Source: Membranipora membranacea
Taxonomy: Eukaryota; Bryozoa; Gymnolaemata; Cheilostomatida; Membraniporidae
Assembly: GCA_914767715.1 (NCBI GenBank)
Contig: OU612073.1
Coordinates: 16,060,001 to 16,124,000, forward strand
DNA length: 64,000 bases
Direction: 5' to 3'
Each line of letters begins with the position of its first letter. Positions within the stretch are counted from its first letter, which is position 1. Positions 1 to 14,000 of this stretch are shown piece after piece. The translations under genes and the position numbers were made by a program. The notes beneath the pieces are model-generated. The model was not told where the DNA came from. It made no database searches and worked only from the letters and a program-made list of their open reading frames with translations.

Positions 1-1172
1 AGTTTGAGACAAACTCTTTGTTCCATGCTCTTGCAAAGATGCCCTGGGTATATCCCTCCGAGACTTCAGCATGTTTTGTCATATGCCTACAGGCACTAGT
101 CTGAAGGCTGCAAAACTCAAGTCTCAAATCATACTGATAAATATTATCAAAATCTGTCTGTGCCAATGTTCGATTGAGACATGCATGTTGTGTAGTCGGA
201 GCCCCCCCCCCCCTAACTCTTGGCACCCACTTTTCCCCTTTCTATCCATGGCCGGTGTTGTCAAGTTACATTATACAGAGCATTCAATACTGTAAGTACA
301 TACATAGTATTATAGAAGTTCTCATTTAATATAAAAGTTCCCTGGAGGAGATAATATTAGCTATAGCTAAGTTTATCTAGTTCAGGAGACACATAGTGTT
401 TGCTAGTATCATAAGCTTTCACAAAATAAGCATTTCTCACGAATGTACCTGTTACTCTAGTCTAAGGTATAAAGGCACACATTATCATCAGGGCTTTTTA
501 TTTTTCTTTTTAGAAGCCTGCACCACTTTTATTTTTATCTGTAAACATCTCTGGAGAGAGAGAGTATTAAATTAAACAAACAAACATGATGATGATAAAT
601 GATGATGAGGATGATGGTGCATCTTATTACAAATGTTGGTCAATTTCTTGTGCATAAAAATGAAGACGATGAGTCTGAAAACCAGGTCAGGGGGAGGAGG
701 TTGGTCCTATGAGACACTTATTGAGTGTCAAGCCTCTTTCGCATATGCTTGAGTTGAAAGTCTGTAGTTCTCCACACAGTTGAAAACCCTAACCACCATC
801 CCCTATAACTTCAGTGGCTGTATTTCCCATCAAAATCCGTAGTCCACGCTTCAGCTGATGTGATGACACCTAATTCAGGTGTGTCATTGGGTGAGCTGTT
901 TAGATATTTGGTTTCTGTCAAACTTATTTGAATTTTTTTATTTCCAAATCTTGCTGAATCAGACCTGCGCAGATACATTATTTGGTTGGTTATCAGTCCT
1001 AGCCTATGTAATAATTTCGATGCGTATTTGTCACGCAGTAGAGGATAGAGGCTCAGGGGGTGAGTATGTTGGAGCAATAATTATGCACAGTAGGCTGCAA
1101 GTTACTCCCATGATTTAAGGGAATGCTCAGTTTACCTAACAAAAGATATTCATTTGTATTGTTGGACCCATA

Positions 1173-1205
<33 letters not shown>

Positions 1206-2059
1206 CACACATATATATATATAACATATAAGTATTTATATGTTTGTGGTTAGACCAGTACAGGTGTCTTAAAATATCACAAATATCTAAAAATAGGCAG
1301 AGGCTGATGTAGCACAGTAGACTGCAGGAAGTGCCGTTTGTTGCAGTTAACTCCCTCTTGCCCTCGATCCGGTGCAGAAGGCATTGTATGGTTTTTTCCG
1401 CTGTGTTGCCAGGGGCATATCATTATAAGGGTGACCATCCCGAGGGATCTCAATCCTATCCTATTTGTGCTGTTACTGACCTTTCTTGCAATCAGTTATT
1501 ACTCCTCGCTTCTGGAGACACTGCTAGCTCTGAGCTAAACCTGTAATAAATTAGTTTGTCATTTGCTCATCAGCTTCTTTGTTTATTGATTGGGGGTACT
1601 GGCTGGCGGAACCTGTACGACACCTACTCAAACGAGCTGCAAATTTGATTGCTCAATTTGCAGCTGCCTAACAGAACGATCGATATTGGCTACTGATAGC
1701 TGTCAGCGATACTCGCGGCAGCCACGACCGACATGTGGGCGTACCTGTGTGTACCTGTAGGCTCATTATAGCCTGGTTATCGCCTTCTTCTCCATTTATA
1801 GTTTACTTTGTGCATCACTCAGGTTGTACCACCAGCTGTTGGTAATGTCTCTCATTCAGTGAGTCATATCATTGGTGGCGAGACGCTCTTTACCTGAGGT
1901 GTGATCATTCATGGTCATAGTAAACGCTGGGAACCTTCGCTTTGTAAGCTCTGTTGGGTGGGTTTCACGTCTATTCACATAGTGCAAGGTTTTGTTCTGA
2001 GCCGAACCTTGGTTTGTTTGACCTGTGCTTGAAACTTTGCTGCTGCTAAGAGAAACACC
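1..2059. other. Upstream non-coding region of the receptor-like gene
   Basis: I see no convincing exon here. The stretch holds a poly-C run (about 200-213), an AT dinucleotide microsatellite (about 1176-1226) and low-complexity GATGAT-rich sequence near 585-615. Short open frames occur on both strands but none resembles a known family or carries splice signals linking it to a longer frame. The last few hundred bases before 2060 should contain the promoter and 5' UTR of the next gene, but no TATA box or other element stands out. Confidence 0.5.
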
Positions 2060-5000
2060 ATGAAGGGTAATAACGCAGGTTACTCAGCTGTTCCAAATAA
2101 CTCTTCTCGAAATCGAATCGATTCTGACAACGCTCCGATGATATCATCCCTGAAAACTGTAAGTACACAAAGAAAGATTGGCCTGCTTTAGTGTAGGCTC
2201 TCCTGCTGACAATGGGTATTTATGTGAATATAGTTAAATATTTAGTGATGTTGTTGTGCTTCGTTAAAAATTTTAAGCGATTCGAATGCTTTTATTTGGA
2301 ATCTCTGTAACCGTGCCATGAAGTTTGCAATGAGGTTGGCATGGAGTGGAAGACAGTTTTAGCTGGTCATTTTCTGAAGTTCCCACTTATGTTGTGTCTT
2401 GTGTGGATCAAATCAAGGAGTTGATTAAACCAACAAATTTTTCATGAGTCCTTTTTTTACACCATGCACAGCTGAATTAGGCTGCATGTCTGTGAAATGT
2501 TCATCCAACTTTTATAAATTTGATATCCTTACTCTGTGATATCTTTCTGGCTCATGATATATTATATTTTCATGACATTGAAGTTGATGGATGATGAGTT
2601 TGAATGACTACAGGTGCATACAAGCAATGATGACCATCTACACATCTGTTGGTGCATGGTCATTATTTTTCTCTTGCAAAGAAGCCAGAGCATTTATCAC
2701 ATTTGGATATTGTATTTGATTCGATTGATGTATATAAAGGTAAACTGATAGTCTGAGCCCCCCCCCCAGACTTTTGCCCCACCCCCCCCCCCGATTGTCT
2801 GCAGATTTAATGCCGTACTCTTGCTGTATGAAATGCTTTGTTCACAGGATCTTATGTGCTGATGTAGACCGCTGCATAACGTTAATTTACAGCATGTTTT
2901 TTGGCAGAAAAATTCCTTCTAATTAATATAAACCCAAGCCCCAAAAACATTTATTATGGAAAAACTACACGCAAAAAAAAAACACTTTGACATTCACAAA
3001 TCAATTAACGTAATTTGACATTTAATTGAAATATTTTAGAAAAAATAGATACTCGAAACTTGTCTTGTCGTGATAATGATATATATTATAATGTATATAC
3101 ACATGTATGTATGTGCAGCTATATCCAAAAAGCAAAAAAATCTGTGATCAAATTAAACATCTGCCGGTCTAAGGTTGATTTATATTGATTTCGTCAATTT
3201 CGAGAGCAATAAAACACTAGGATGGCGTTAAAATACCTCCAGTACTGTGTGCTACCCAGCACCCACAGAACTTTGTTTCAGCATGTACTGAGTTTTGGTG
3301 GATACGAAGATTAGAGTTAGAGAATTGGCTCTCAAAGTCACGCTTTTTTTACCTTTTTAACTTTTTTTACCGCATTAGCTGTTGCAACTGCATGTATACG
3401 CATTTCCTTCTTTTGCTCATCGAATATGCTCTAGATTTGTTGACCAGTTGTGGTACTAGATCTAGGTGTGTACCACGCTTCTTGTTTGCTTCTCTGAATC
3501 ATGCCTAACCTTTCATCAAATTATTCTCCTTTATCTCAGGGTTCAGCAAAACGTTCCAGTATGACATCTGAAGGAGATAACCATGCTACCAGCTACTCCA
3601 AATGGGACTCTACCTCTGAGAGCGTACAGCTGGACATGAAAAACGACGGGAAAGGTGGATGCCTTGCTACTCTCTCTTGGAAGGTCTGTCTATGATTCAT
3701 GGTGCACTGCAATATACATACATCCACAACCACTTCTGTTATATGGCTTCCCATTATATTGTATGATATAACAAGTTGTTGACAAGTCTGAGGTGTTTTT
3801 TGTTGGTAATGTTGTTCAGCTTTAAGACCTTGTACCAATACCTTTCAAACAACATGATCATTTGATTCGATATCTGGTTTTTCATTCACTTCCTTTGAGT
3901 TTTTGACCTCTTACTATTTTGTTCTATCTATAGCGATATACTGATACTGATATTACTGATATACTGATATTGTGTTAAGTGGAGGCTACACAGCCCATAT
4001 TCAATGAAGATAGATGCATCTTGCATGAGATCTAAGCTAACAACGCTCTGCATCTGGCTGTAGTAGAGGTACCCCAATCCAATGGAAAAATGAGGTGTGT
4101 GTAGCACAGCCTTTATTGTACTAAGATACCAGTGTATACTGTATAATGAACTTTCAAGCATACTTATTTGCAGAGGTGGCTAGTATTGGTGATAGGCGTT
4201 GGAGTCCTAGCATTGGTGTTTGGTTTTATATTTGGTTACCTCACAAGGCGTGCCTACCACCTCAAAGATAATGAAGAAAGATCTCAGTCTACACTTTCAC
4301 CTCCCCTGGAGCAGGTTGCTTCACAAAAATCTCAGGTAAGTGAGAAATGAGTGGTGAGACTGATTTATCGTGTTCAGTACCCCTCAAGAAGCAGTAACAG
4401 AGGTTTTAATGTTAGGTAATAGTAGCCATGAATGTTGATGTTGATACTAGGCAAGTTAGAATCCTATTGGTGCCAATGTAATATCAAGTTATGTGTTATG
4501 AGCAAAGCATTCGGCTTAAATGTTCATAAATAATTTAATAATACGTGAAAAGATGAGGATTTTCACCCATATGTTTACTCCGTGGTGATACTGGTCCTTG
4601 CCTTTACAGTTGCACGTATCAATATACTCCAAACACACACTCCAAATCCTCTCATGCTGAGCCAATAGCAGGTGGAAGCAATATATACTCAACTATCATA
4701 GAATTGTTACCCTATACGAGTGAAGTGTTCACGGAATTAGGCTTATTGTGGTTAGATTTATGGGTAGCTGTCAGTTACTCAACCTCTTTACTACTGTAAT
4801 CCCACCTCAGCAGGTGACAATTGGTGCTAGGTGCTAGCTTCCAATAGTAGCTAATTTAAAACTTGACCTATATGTTCTCCTCGCCGGGGAGGGGGGGGGG
4901 GCGTCGGGCGAGGGGCAAAAGTCTGGGGGGGGCTCAGACTACCAGACTACTCAGATTCATAATTTTTTTAGTTTCTTTACAATAATTGGTATCTTCTGTA

Positions 5001-8000
5001 GAAAACAAAAAAGTTGTCAAAACATTCATAAGAATACCATAACAAGACACAGATTCTGCCGATCAAGAAATTAAACATCTATAAGTTTTACATTGTTTAA
5101 GGAGTACATTTGCTGTACTTTTGTGAATAACATCATCAAATTACCCAGTGTGAAAATCTATGGGTAAATCCAAAAAGACTTGATAATAAGGGGCAGGTGT
5201 ACCAAATTAAAATTAGTTACACAATTGGACAATTTTCAATTTGTGGCAACTTCAGCTTGTGATAATTTGTGATAAAAGGAGACAATTTGTGGAGACTTGC
5301 AACAATTTTTATAGTACGTGATAATTTGTGATAATATGTGGCAATTTGCTCTAAGATTTGACAATTTTTGACCATTTTCACTGATAAAAGCAACCTGGAT
5401 AGGTTTTTCGTTTTTTACTCTTTCATCAATATTCAATTTGCCAAAAATCAAGTATCGTAATGCCAATTAACTTACACAATGACTTTTCAATTGGCAGTAG
5501 GGTCTTAACTAATCTTGTGCACTAATGATGTGTTAGTTTATTTTTTGCTTTACAGAGATATAGCGAAAAAGCATTCAATGAGCTCTCTGAAAAAATAAGC
5601 ACAGACTCAATCAAACAATATATCAAGTAAGTTAATTTAATATTAATTTTATTAATAAGTTAGACCATTCTTCTCGGTCTAAGTTAGTTGCTGCTTTTTG
5701 TTAAAATGTTAAATGCTTAAATGTTATAATGTTATAATTGCTAACTGATTGAGATATGACAAACACCTATCCTAGTATTAACATGTCGTTGGAAAATTGC
5801 TGGGCTACTGAAATTGAAGAACTCAAAAATTACGTTACTCTGATGAGTCACTTTGTGAGGAAATAAGGTGTCAAATTTATTTCATAAAATCTCAAAACAG
5901 GTGAAATGTATTAATAGAGAGTGAGTTTATCATGTTACCAGAGACTATAGATATATCTATAGTCTCTGATGTTACTGTGTATGCTTTAGAATTATTAGTC
6001 TAAGATGACTTTTTATATCACGTTTCATTAGAGAATAATATTTATTTCAGTTTTGGGTTATAAGTCAGAATTCCATTTAAAACCACATTAAAAGGTTTGG
6101 TTTCAATATCATATTATTATGCCTCATTTCTTATTTGCTAGACTGTCTTTTATGTTTGTGACTGACTCTCGTTATATTCTTTCTCTCAGTGAGTATGTAA
6201 ACAGTGGAACCACCTACCACGCCGGCTCCACTGCCATCAACTCCTCAGCTCAAGAGATGACTGAAGGTTTCTGTAAGAGCCTGGGCATTATACTCAAACA
6301 GGTCACATACTCAAAGGTCTGTGTGATCGTTATCTGACGCCTAGTCTAAGTGCTCAGACAGCTGCAATGCAAGTTAGTGGCATTACATTATCAATTGAGT
6401 GTCTGATAATGTGATGCCACTAACTCGCATTGCAGCCGTCTGAGCGCTTAGACTATCTGACGCCATGCGAATGTTGTTGCAATGGAAATTCTTTTACTGA
6501 AATTGTTTGGCAATAAAGCTGTTTCAAGATAGTTGAAACTTGGCAAGTGATTTTATTTGGAATGAGTGAGGGAAATTCTTTGCTAGATATCATCAACATC
6601 ATCTTCTTTTTAATCATTATAACCAAGGTTATAATGTTCATTTATAACCTTGGTTCTGTTCATTTATAACCTTAGTTCTGTTCATTTAATATCTTGGTTT
6701 TCTGCGATATATAACCTTAGTTCTGTTAATATGTAACCTTGGTCCTATTGTAGGTACTGCTTTCTCGGCCAGGGGCAGAAAACTCAGCAAACTATCAAAT
6801 AGCTAAATCTGGATCGCTGACATACACTAAGAACGTAGAGAATGGGAGTCCTGATACTATGAAACCTTTTGTGGCTTACACGGCATCTGGTCAAGCTCAG
6901 GTGATGTCATAATCAGTCGTTTAAGCGCTCAAACTGTGCCGGGATAGCGGAAGTGGGATTTCATTATCAACCACTTTTCCATACCAGTGAAATGCCAGTA
7001 CCAGCTATCCGGCACAATTTGAGAGCTTAAACTGCATAAACATCTGTGACTTATAAAACAATACTCTGTATTCACCATAAACAAAATATCTTCTGTCATG
7101 TATTTTGTTATATTATTTAACATGAATTGGTGGTCCGAGTGCTCACAGGGCTGCAAGTGCAAGTTTGTGATACCAATAATTGACCCTTGAAACACTCGTA
7201 GCACTTAAACTAGTTATTAGGTAATACAGGATATGTTGACCTCATTTATTTTGTCCTACTTTGTGGTACAAATGCTTGGTACATGTGAAAGTTAATATAT
7301 AGCCTTGGTTTGGTTGCTATAACAACTAAAAAAGTTCCAAGATGTTTAATATTTATAGCCAAGTGTTCAACAGAGGAATATCAAATATCAAATATCAACA
7401 TATCGAACCAGTATGCGCTGTGTCATGAAGTGTAACATTAATAAACAGCCATAGATGGGTCAAAAATAAGTATTACTAACAAGGATGAGCTCATACATAG
7501 GGTCTTTATCACTAGCACTTTAGTTAGACCTCATTTCAACATGAGTTGAAAGTGATGTTATAACCTGTATTCTCAAAACTGTATCCAAAGAATGCAATCA
7601 AATAGAATGCTTGATGATCTGTGAACATGGTCTTTTGATTGGTTTCAATCGCTTGGAAATGTGCATACTGAACAAGAATGAAAAAGTTCTTATGCAAAAT
7701 GAAATTTGCTCAATATTCAATTGCTCATCATGAGATTTTGACAAAACTTATAAGTGGGAAATTCGATGTTAAATTTGCAAAAAGTTTAAGTGTCTTTGGT
7801 GAAATCAGAAATTATTGGTCTGGTTCATCATTCTAAACCCATCTTTTCATCCTGTAAGTGTAGAGCCTGAGAACAACGCATTCTCTATAAGCGCTTACAA
7901 TCAATCAAGTTTTCTCTTCTGTACCGCTTCCTTGGTATATTTCTTTTTTTGCAACCAATACTGTGGACTTTATAGGGCCCGGCTGTGTATGCAGGATATG

Positions 8001-11000
8001 GTAGAAGGAATGATGACTTTGATGTATCAGTTGATTACAATAACTCAATATGCTTCATGAGATATGGCAAACTGAGCCCTTTCTATATGGTAAGTTGAGA
8101 CCACATATTAAGTTCATCTATTCAGAACGGCCAAAGATATTAATATTTACACATGGAAAGTAAAATCCACAAGCATGCTTTTTCTTAGTTCACTTAAAGT
8201 TGTCCCCTCCTGACAAAGAACTAGACAACTCTTCCATCTTACAATGTAAACTGCAAAATTGCTTCAGGCCTCTCTGCTTCTGGTAGTCAAATTCAATTTC
8301 ATGGACTCAGAAATGGTTATCAATGCTTGTTTGGAGGCTAGGCAATATTCAGACGTATTGAGCTGCAGCATCACATAGTTCTCACCCCTGTTTTTATCAC
8401 ATAGATAACACATGCAGCAGAGAGAGGATGTATAGGCGCTGTACTGTACCCAGATCCACAAGAGTTCACTACTTTAGAGCAGACAGATAGAATCATATCT
8501 AATGCCAAGAGATTAGCAGGAGATCCTCAAACACCAGGCTGGCCCGATGTTAGCGGTGAGGACAAAAACATTCATGGTTGATGCAATATGTGCTCCAAAA
8601 TAACTATGTTCTGCTCAATGGTTAAACTATACAAATATCCACCGAATAGAGAATTGATCTATTATAGCCTAAGGACTATCAGGAAAATATGAGCTAAAAT
8701 AATATTCATGTTCTTTACACTTTGAGGGGGTCAGTCATTGTTGCTAAGTCGTGTTGCTCCATTTTTCAACTACATGCATATTTTGTAATGAATATGTACT
8801 CGATGTTAGGTCACTGTTTTCATTGCCTGTTTTTATTTGCAGCCAATGCCTTCAGATTACCGATGGACGAGTTACGCGGAAAATACCTTCCTCCGGGTAT
8901 ACCAGTGATATCTGCTTCACAGGAGATGGTCAAACCAGTCCTGCAAAGCCTTCTGGGTAATGACAGCTCTGTAGACAGCGGAGATAAGTGGCCTGCTGCC
9001 TTCACAGAGGTATATTTGATGACATCTTATTAACTTAAAAAAACCCAGTCATACCTTTTTGTCATTCAATAACCTATACAAATTCAGTTTTTAAACTATC
9101 ACTTACTGGTCCAGTCTGCAATCATATTTTAACCATATATAAAGTTCTCATTTAATAAAGTGTATCTAGCTGTGTAATTATGTTTGCAGGGATAAAGTTG
9201 CCGTTGAGCCCGGGTCATGACTTGACTGCAGTAAAAATATAACTGAATATGATAAGATTCATGATTTGACTTGACTATAAGGCATTTTTTCAGAGCATCA
9301 AGCAGGAATTGTAAGGCGTATTGAAGTGTCTCTCTCTTTTCCAGGGACAGCTGCAGAAAGAGCCATCAGTCGATACAGAAGTAACCCTATCAGTATCAAA
9401 CACTCTCCCTAAGGAGACCATATACAGGAGTGTCTGTGCTGAGAGAGGTACAGTAGACTCTGATAAGTTTGTAATGGTCGGTACACATCATGACGAGGCA
9501 GGCAGCGGACATATCGATCCTGCTACTGGTCAGGCTATCATGAGAGAGATGATGAGACTTCTCACTGCCTATTCAGGTTGGTTGTTGAACAATATCATCA
9601 ATATTTCAAATTGTTCGGTTATTTCGAATGATTGGTTGTCAGAGCACAAGTAGTGAAGGCATTGATATGAATTCATTGATATGAATATATATCAGTGAGT
9701 GAAGGTACTTGGTTTTAATCGCACTGCAGCCCAGTCAATACTGGAGTTTTTTTGGTTTGTGTAACAACCTGCCTACAAACTCAAATTGCAAATTGACACA
9801 GATATTGCAGTCTCGCCTTCAAGGGAACCGCTGTTTCGCCTCTCATTCCTTGGGATGTGGCAACTGATATGACCTTGACACTTTTTTCTAACCAAGGCAA
9901 CAAATCATGCATGGTGTTGTGATAGCTCTACCTTGTTTAGTGGTCAATGCCCTGCTTTCTTTATTTCAATACTGAAATAACCATTAAATAAGAAAATGAT
10001 TTAGGAAATGATGATATGTCTATCACAGTCTGCTGCTGTATTAATACTCAAGGCCAAAGCTGATATATTTCTGGAGAGCTATTCAACGTCATAGCTCAAC
10101 TAAGAGTTTTGGATGTCATGTTTTGTATTCAATTGAGCTGGTTGCGAAATCAGTCATAAAGGCATCTGTCACATTTGTTACTTCTATTTCTATTTCATGA
10201 TAATAGATATCTACAAACCGAGGAAAAGTATTATATTTTTGACCAAAGATGCATCTTACCTGGATATCTCAACACAGGAGTTTATAGAAGAGAACAGAAG
10301 AGAATATGGAGAGAGAGCTGTGGCTTATGTCTCTATAAACTCTGCTCTGTCTAAAGGTTAGTCAGGGTCAAGGTCGGCGATGCATTATATAGCATTATAT
10401 ATATTATATACTTCTAAGGGAGCGTTGGTGTTTATTGGACTTTTGCACCAGGCGAAGAATATGCTTTGATGCTTTATTTTTGATTATTTTCTTATGTGTA
10501 AATTTAGTGAAATAGGTAATGTCTTCTACTTTTTAGGGCGGGTAAGTTTAAGAGTGATCTACCAGTTGTGACAGAAAACTTCTTAGGTGCAGATATTATG
10601 ATTCTAATTGGTTTATTCTGAAATTTTTCAATTGTGTCGGATGTTTTTTGAGTGCCTTCTAGGTAGATAGACGAGCAGTATTCTAGGATAGGTCTGACGA
10701 GAATTTTGTAAGTCCTTAAGGATTCCTCAATGTTCATGTATTTTTTCAGTTTTGAAAGTAGGTACACTACTTTGTTTGCTTTGGTTGCCGTTTCATTCGC
10801 ATGGATATGGAAAGATAAATCAGTATCCAGGGTAACCCCCAGTACATTGATAGAGAGTTTTGTCTCAATTTTTGAGTTTTGAAAATTGATGTGGTAAATT
10901 TTTTAATGTTTCTGTTGGAAAATATGCAGAATTGTGTTTTCTCAATGTTGAGTCTCAGTAAGTGGCTATGATACCAATCTGATGCTTTCTTTAGCAGAGT

Positions 11001-14000
11001 ATTGGACTCCACTAGTACTTCATCTATGCTTGTGGCTGTACAGTAGATTAGCGTATCATCTGCATAAACAAATTAATTGTCAAATGTTACTAGCAATCCA
11101 TTGATGGCTAAGTTAAAGAGGATAGGACCCAGAATGGAGCCTTGAGGTACCCCACAGGTGATTGCTTGTGAATTAGATCATGACAACCCCACTTTCATAA
11201 CTTGGGATCGGTTTTGAAGATATGATCGAAGTAGTGCTGTTGCAGAACTGGAGAATTATTTTTTATCCAATATGTATAGAAGAAGTTTGTGATTGATTGT
11301 ATCAAATGCTTTTCTGACATCTAGGGATAAGGCTCCAATGTAACATGGAGTGGATTGGTCAAGTTTAATTTTCCATTGTTGCAGCACAGATAGCAACATT
11401 GCTTGGTTGAATGATTCTGACGAAATCCGAATTGTTGGTCTGAAAATAGGTTGTGTTTCTCTATGTAAGACATCATCTGATTTTTCATGTCAAGTTCAAA
11501 TATCTTTGACAGAATTGGAAGCGAGGATATTGGTCGATAATTTGACGGGTCACATTTTTTACCTTTTTTATGAATTGGCGTGACAAGGGCAGATTTAAAA
11601 CAGTCAGGGAAGATTGATTTTTGATAGCATTCATTGACAAGAATGGATAGCGGGTAGGCAATTAGGTCAACTACTATTTTATAAATCATTGCTGGTATGC
11701 CACTTAGACCACGGGCTTGTCTGAGTTGAGTGAATTTATGAGCAAAGTCATTGTTTTACTAGTGATTGGGCTGAAAGGAATTTGAAAGAATTTGTTTCTG
11801 TAGGGAAATGCGGGAAATTTGCCGGATTGAATTCAGAGTGCCCAGCAACATTTATGAAGAGTCAAGCTAAGCGACCTTGACATATAAAATCAGTAGTACA
11901 AAAAATACCAATGTCACGAGAAGCGAAGCACGATACTTACTGATTTAAAATCATGATTATTTGCAGTTACTTGGAATAATTTGGGTCAAAAGTCCTCCGT
12001 TGCTCCTTGGTTTGACGCCAGTATTTAGTTAGATCAAGTAGATCCAGTTTGCCTGCATTTGGAATTGCGTCCCCTCACTGATAAGCAAACAGGCCTGGCA
12101 GCTTAACAGTGGAATTGGGGAGAAACTCTTATCTAGTGTTTTGTACATGCTTTTTTACAGGATCTGTATTACACGTGAAGTCGTCCGCACCATTACAGCA
12201 TTTCATGAATGAGATAATGTCAGCCTCGCCAGACGTAGAGGTTGTCAAGTAAGTAAAATTATGTAGACAATAGACTCAAGCCGATGTGTTGGCTCTGATC
12301 CGATTGGCTGTTGGGTGGGAAATAGAGCCAATGCCAGGTCACAGAGACCACCTATCGAGATATAATGAAAGAGAGATTGAATTATTTATCACTCATTATA
12401 ATATATATATTGGTACTTTCAGGAACGTACCACCTGACCTGGCATTAGCTATTTCCCACCCACCAGCCAATCAGAGCCGATGCATTGGCTAAATAAACTC
12501 TTGCTCATGCAATTTGCTTGGCGAGCCTCTGCGGAAGCCAGGAAAGAAATAAAATAATAGAAATAAAACCCGGTCAATTCTCTAGGGAGCGCATCTCTCT
12601 CATTCCATTCTTCCTCATCTTCAGGTTTCCTCGCAAAGATGATGGGTGAGTTCCCTCTCTTCTTCCTTTATTCTCTTATGACATATCCCCACTATGATCT
12701 TCTTTGGAACCAACAAATAGGAAGGTCATCAACATATGTTTGGACAATCATAATAACATAAAACTATAGAATTAGTTCCGGCTGTATTGTGGCACGCTGG
12801 GCATCTTTTTGTCTTCGTACTGCCCTGGCAATCGGATTTGGGCTCGCCAGATGTTGATGTTATCAGTACGAATAGCCATGTGGATATGCAACTCCTGTGC
12901 CCTGTTCATGCCAAAATTGATCAACCTTTATAAGTAAGGGGCTCAGCTGCAGCTCATAAAGAAATACAGATAATCTACACTTATCTTAACCCATCTTTCC
13001 TCTGGTTCAGGTTGCTAATAAAAAATCTACAACATTGGTGAGAATCCCGTTCTCCTCTATTATCTCTTGTGTGATATTCCTGCTATATCATAGCATGATA
13101 AAGCACTGGTCCTAGAAACTTCTGATTCTGGCTTGCTGGGTATCTGCTCCTTTCCCTCACGTTGGTCTGTATTTGTCTCTTCATCCACATCAAAGATTTA
13201 ACTGTCACACACTTACATCATTCACGTTTCCCAGCTGTACTCCAGTCACTTCACATACCGATATCATCCGCCAAGTTTTTGCTCTTCTGTTGAATTTGTG
13301 TTATGAAAAACTGCATCATAAATCATAATTATTTGGGTACTGGTGCCAAGTCATAAAAGTGATCTGCTTTGAAGCGATCAGCTAATGCTAAGTGAGTCTT
13401 TCTATAAGTGGCGTGCTCTGTTATTCATTTTGAAATATTTTTCATTGTATTCAAGGCTTGACCTGGTTGGTTAATTTTCCTTTTTTCTAACAGGCATTCT
13501 GAAGTGATTGGACCAAAGCATTATCGAGCGTATAATTCTCAGCTAGGAGCTCCCATACTAGAGATGGGCTTCAGTAATAAGGTGATTACCAGATACAAAT
13601 ATTCATCATACATTTTTTGTATCGGTTTTATGCATTAATAATATTTTATTTATTTATTTTGTTTTATTTTTATAACTGTTTATTTTATTGTAGTGATTTC
13701 TGATATGATATACCCTCAGGGTGTTTTTTGTGCGATAAGGCCTTTGAGTGTTCTCCGCCCGAGAACAGTACGAATAAGTCACACAGTCTTTGCTTATGGA
13801 TTCACCCTTTGCTTCAATGTTATCAGTGTATCATTAATATGATAACTAGTGTTTTACATGTGGTTGTGCTGTTCGTTTCAGAAGCAAATGTTCACATATC
13901 ATTATTGGTTGCCAATATGTTGTACCGAGTTAGTTGAATTAGTTTTTCTGTACCCTTCATCTGCATCTTTAAACGTAAGTTTGTATGGAAACAAATGGTG

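Noticed and set aside
2751-4943. A single 2.2-kb transposon bounded by inverted C-rich motifs and carrying exons 2-3
   Set aside because: The motif also occurs alone at 61838, and the interval holds normal exons of the receptor-like gene, so two independent repeat copies are more likely.
7430-7760. Possible LINE C-terminal fragment on the + strand (LVRPHF-like)
   Set aside because: Only one short motif is visible and stops are frequent; too weak to list as a feature.
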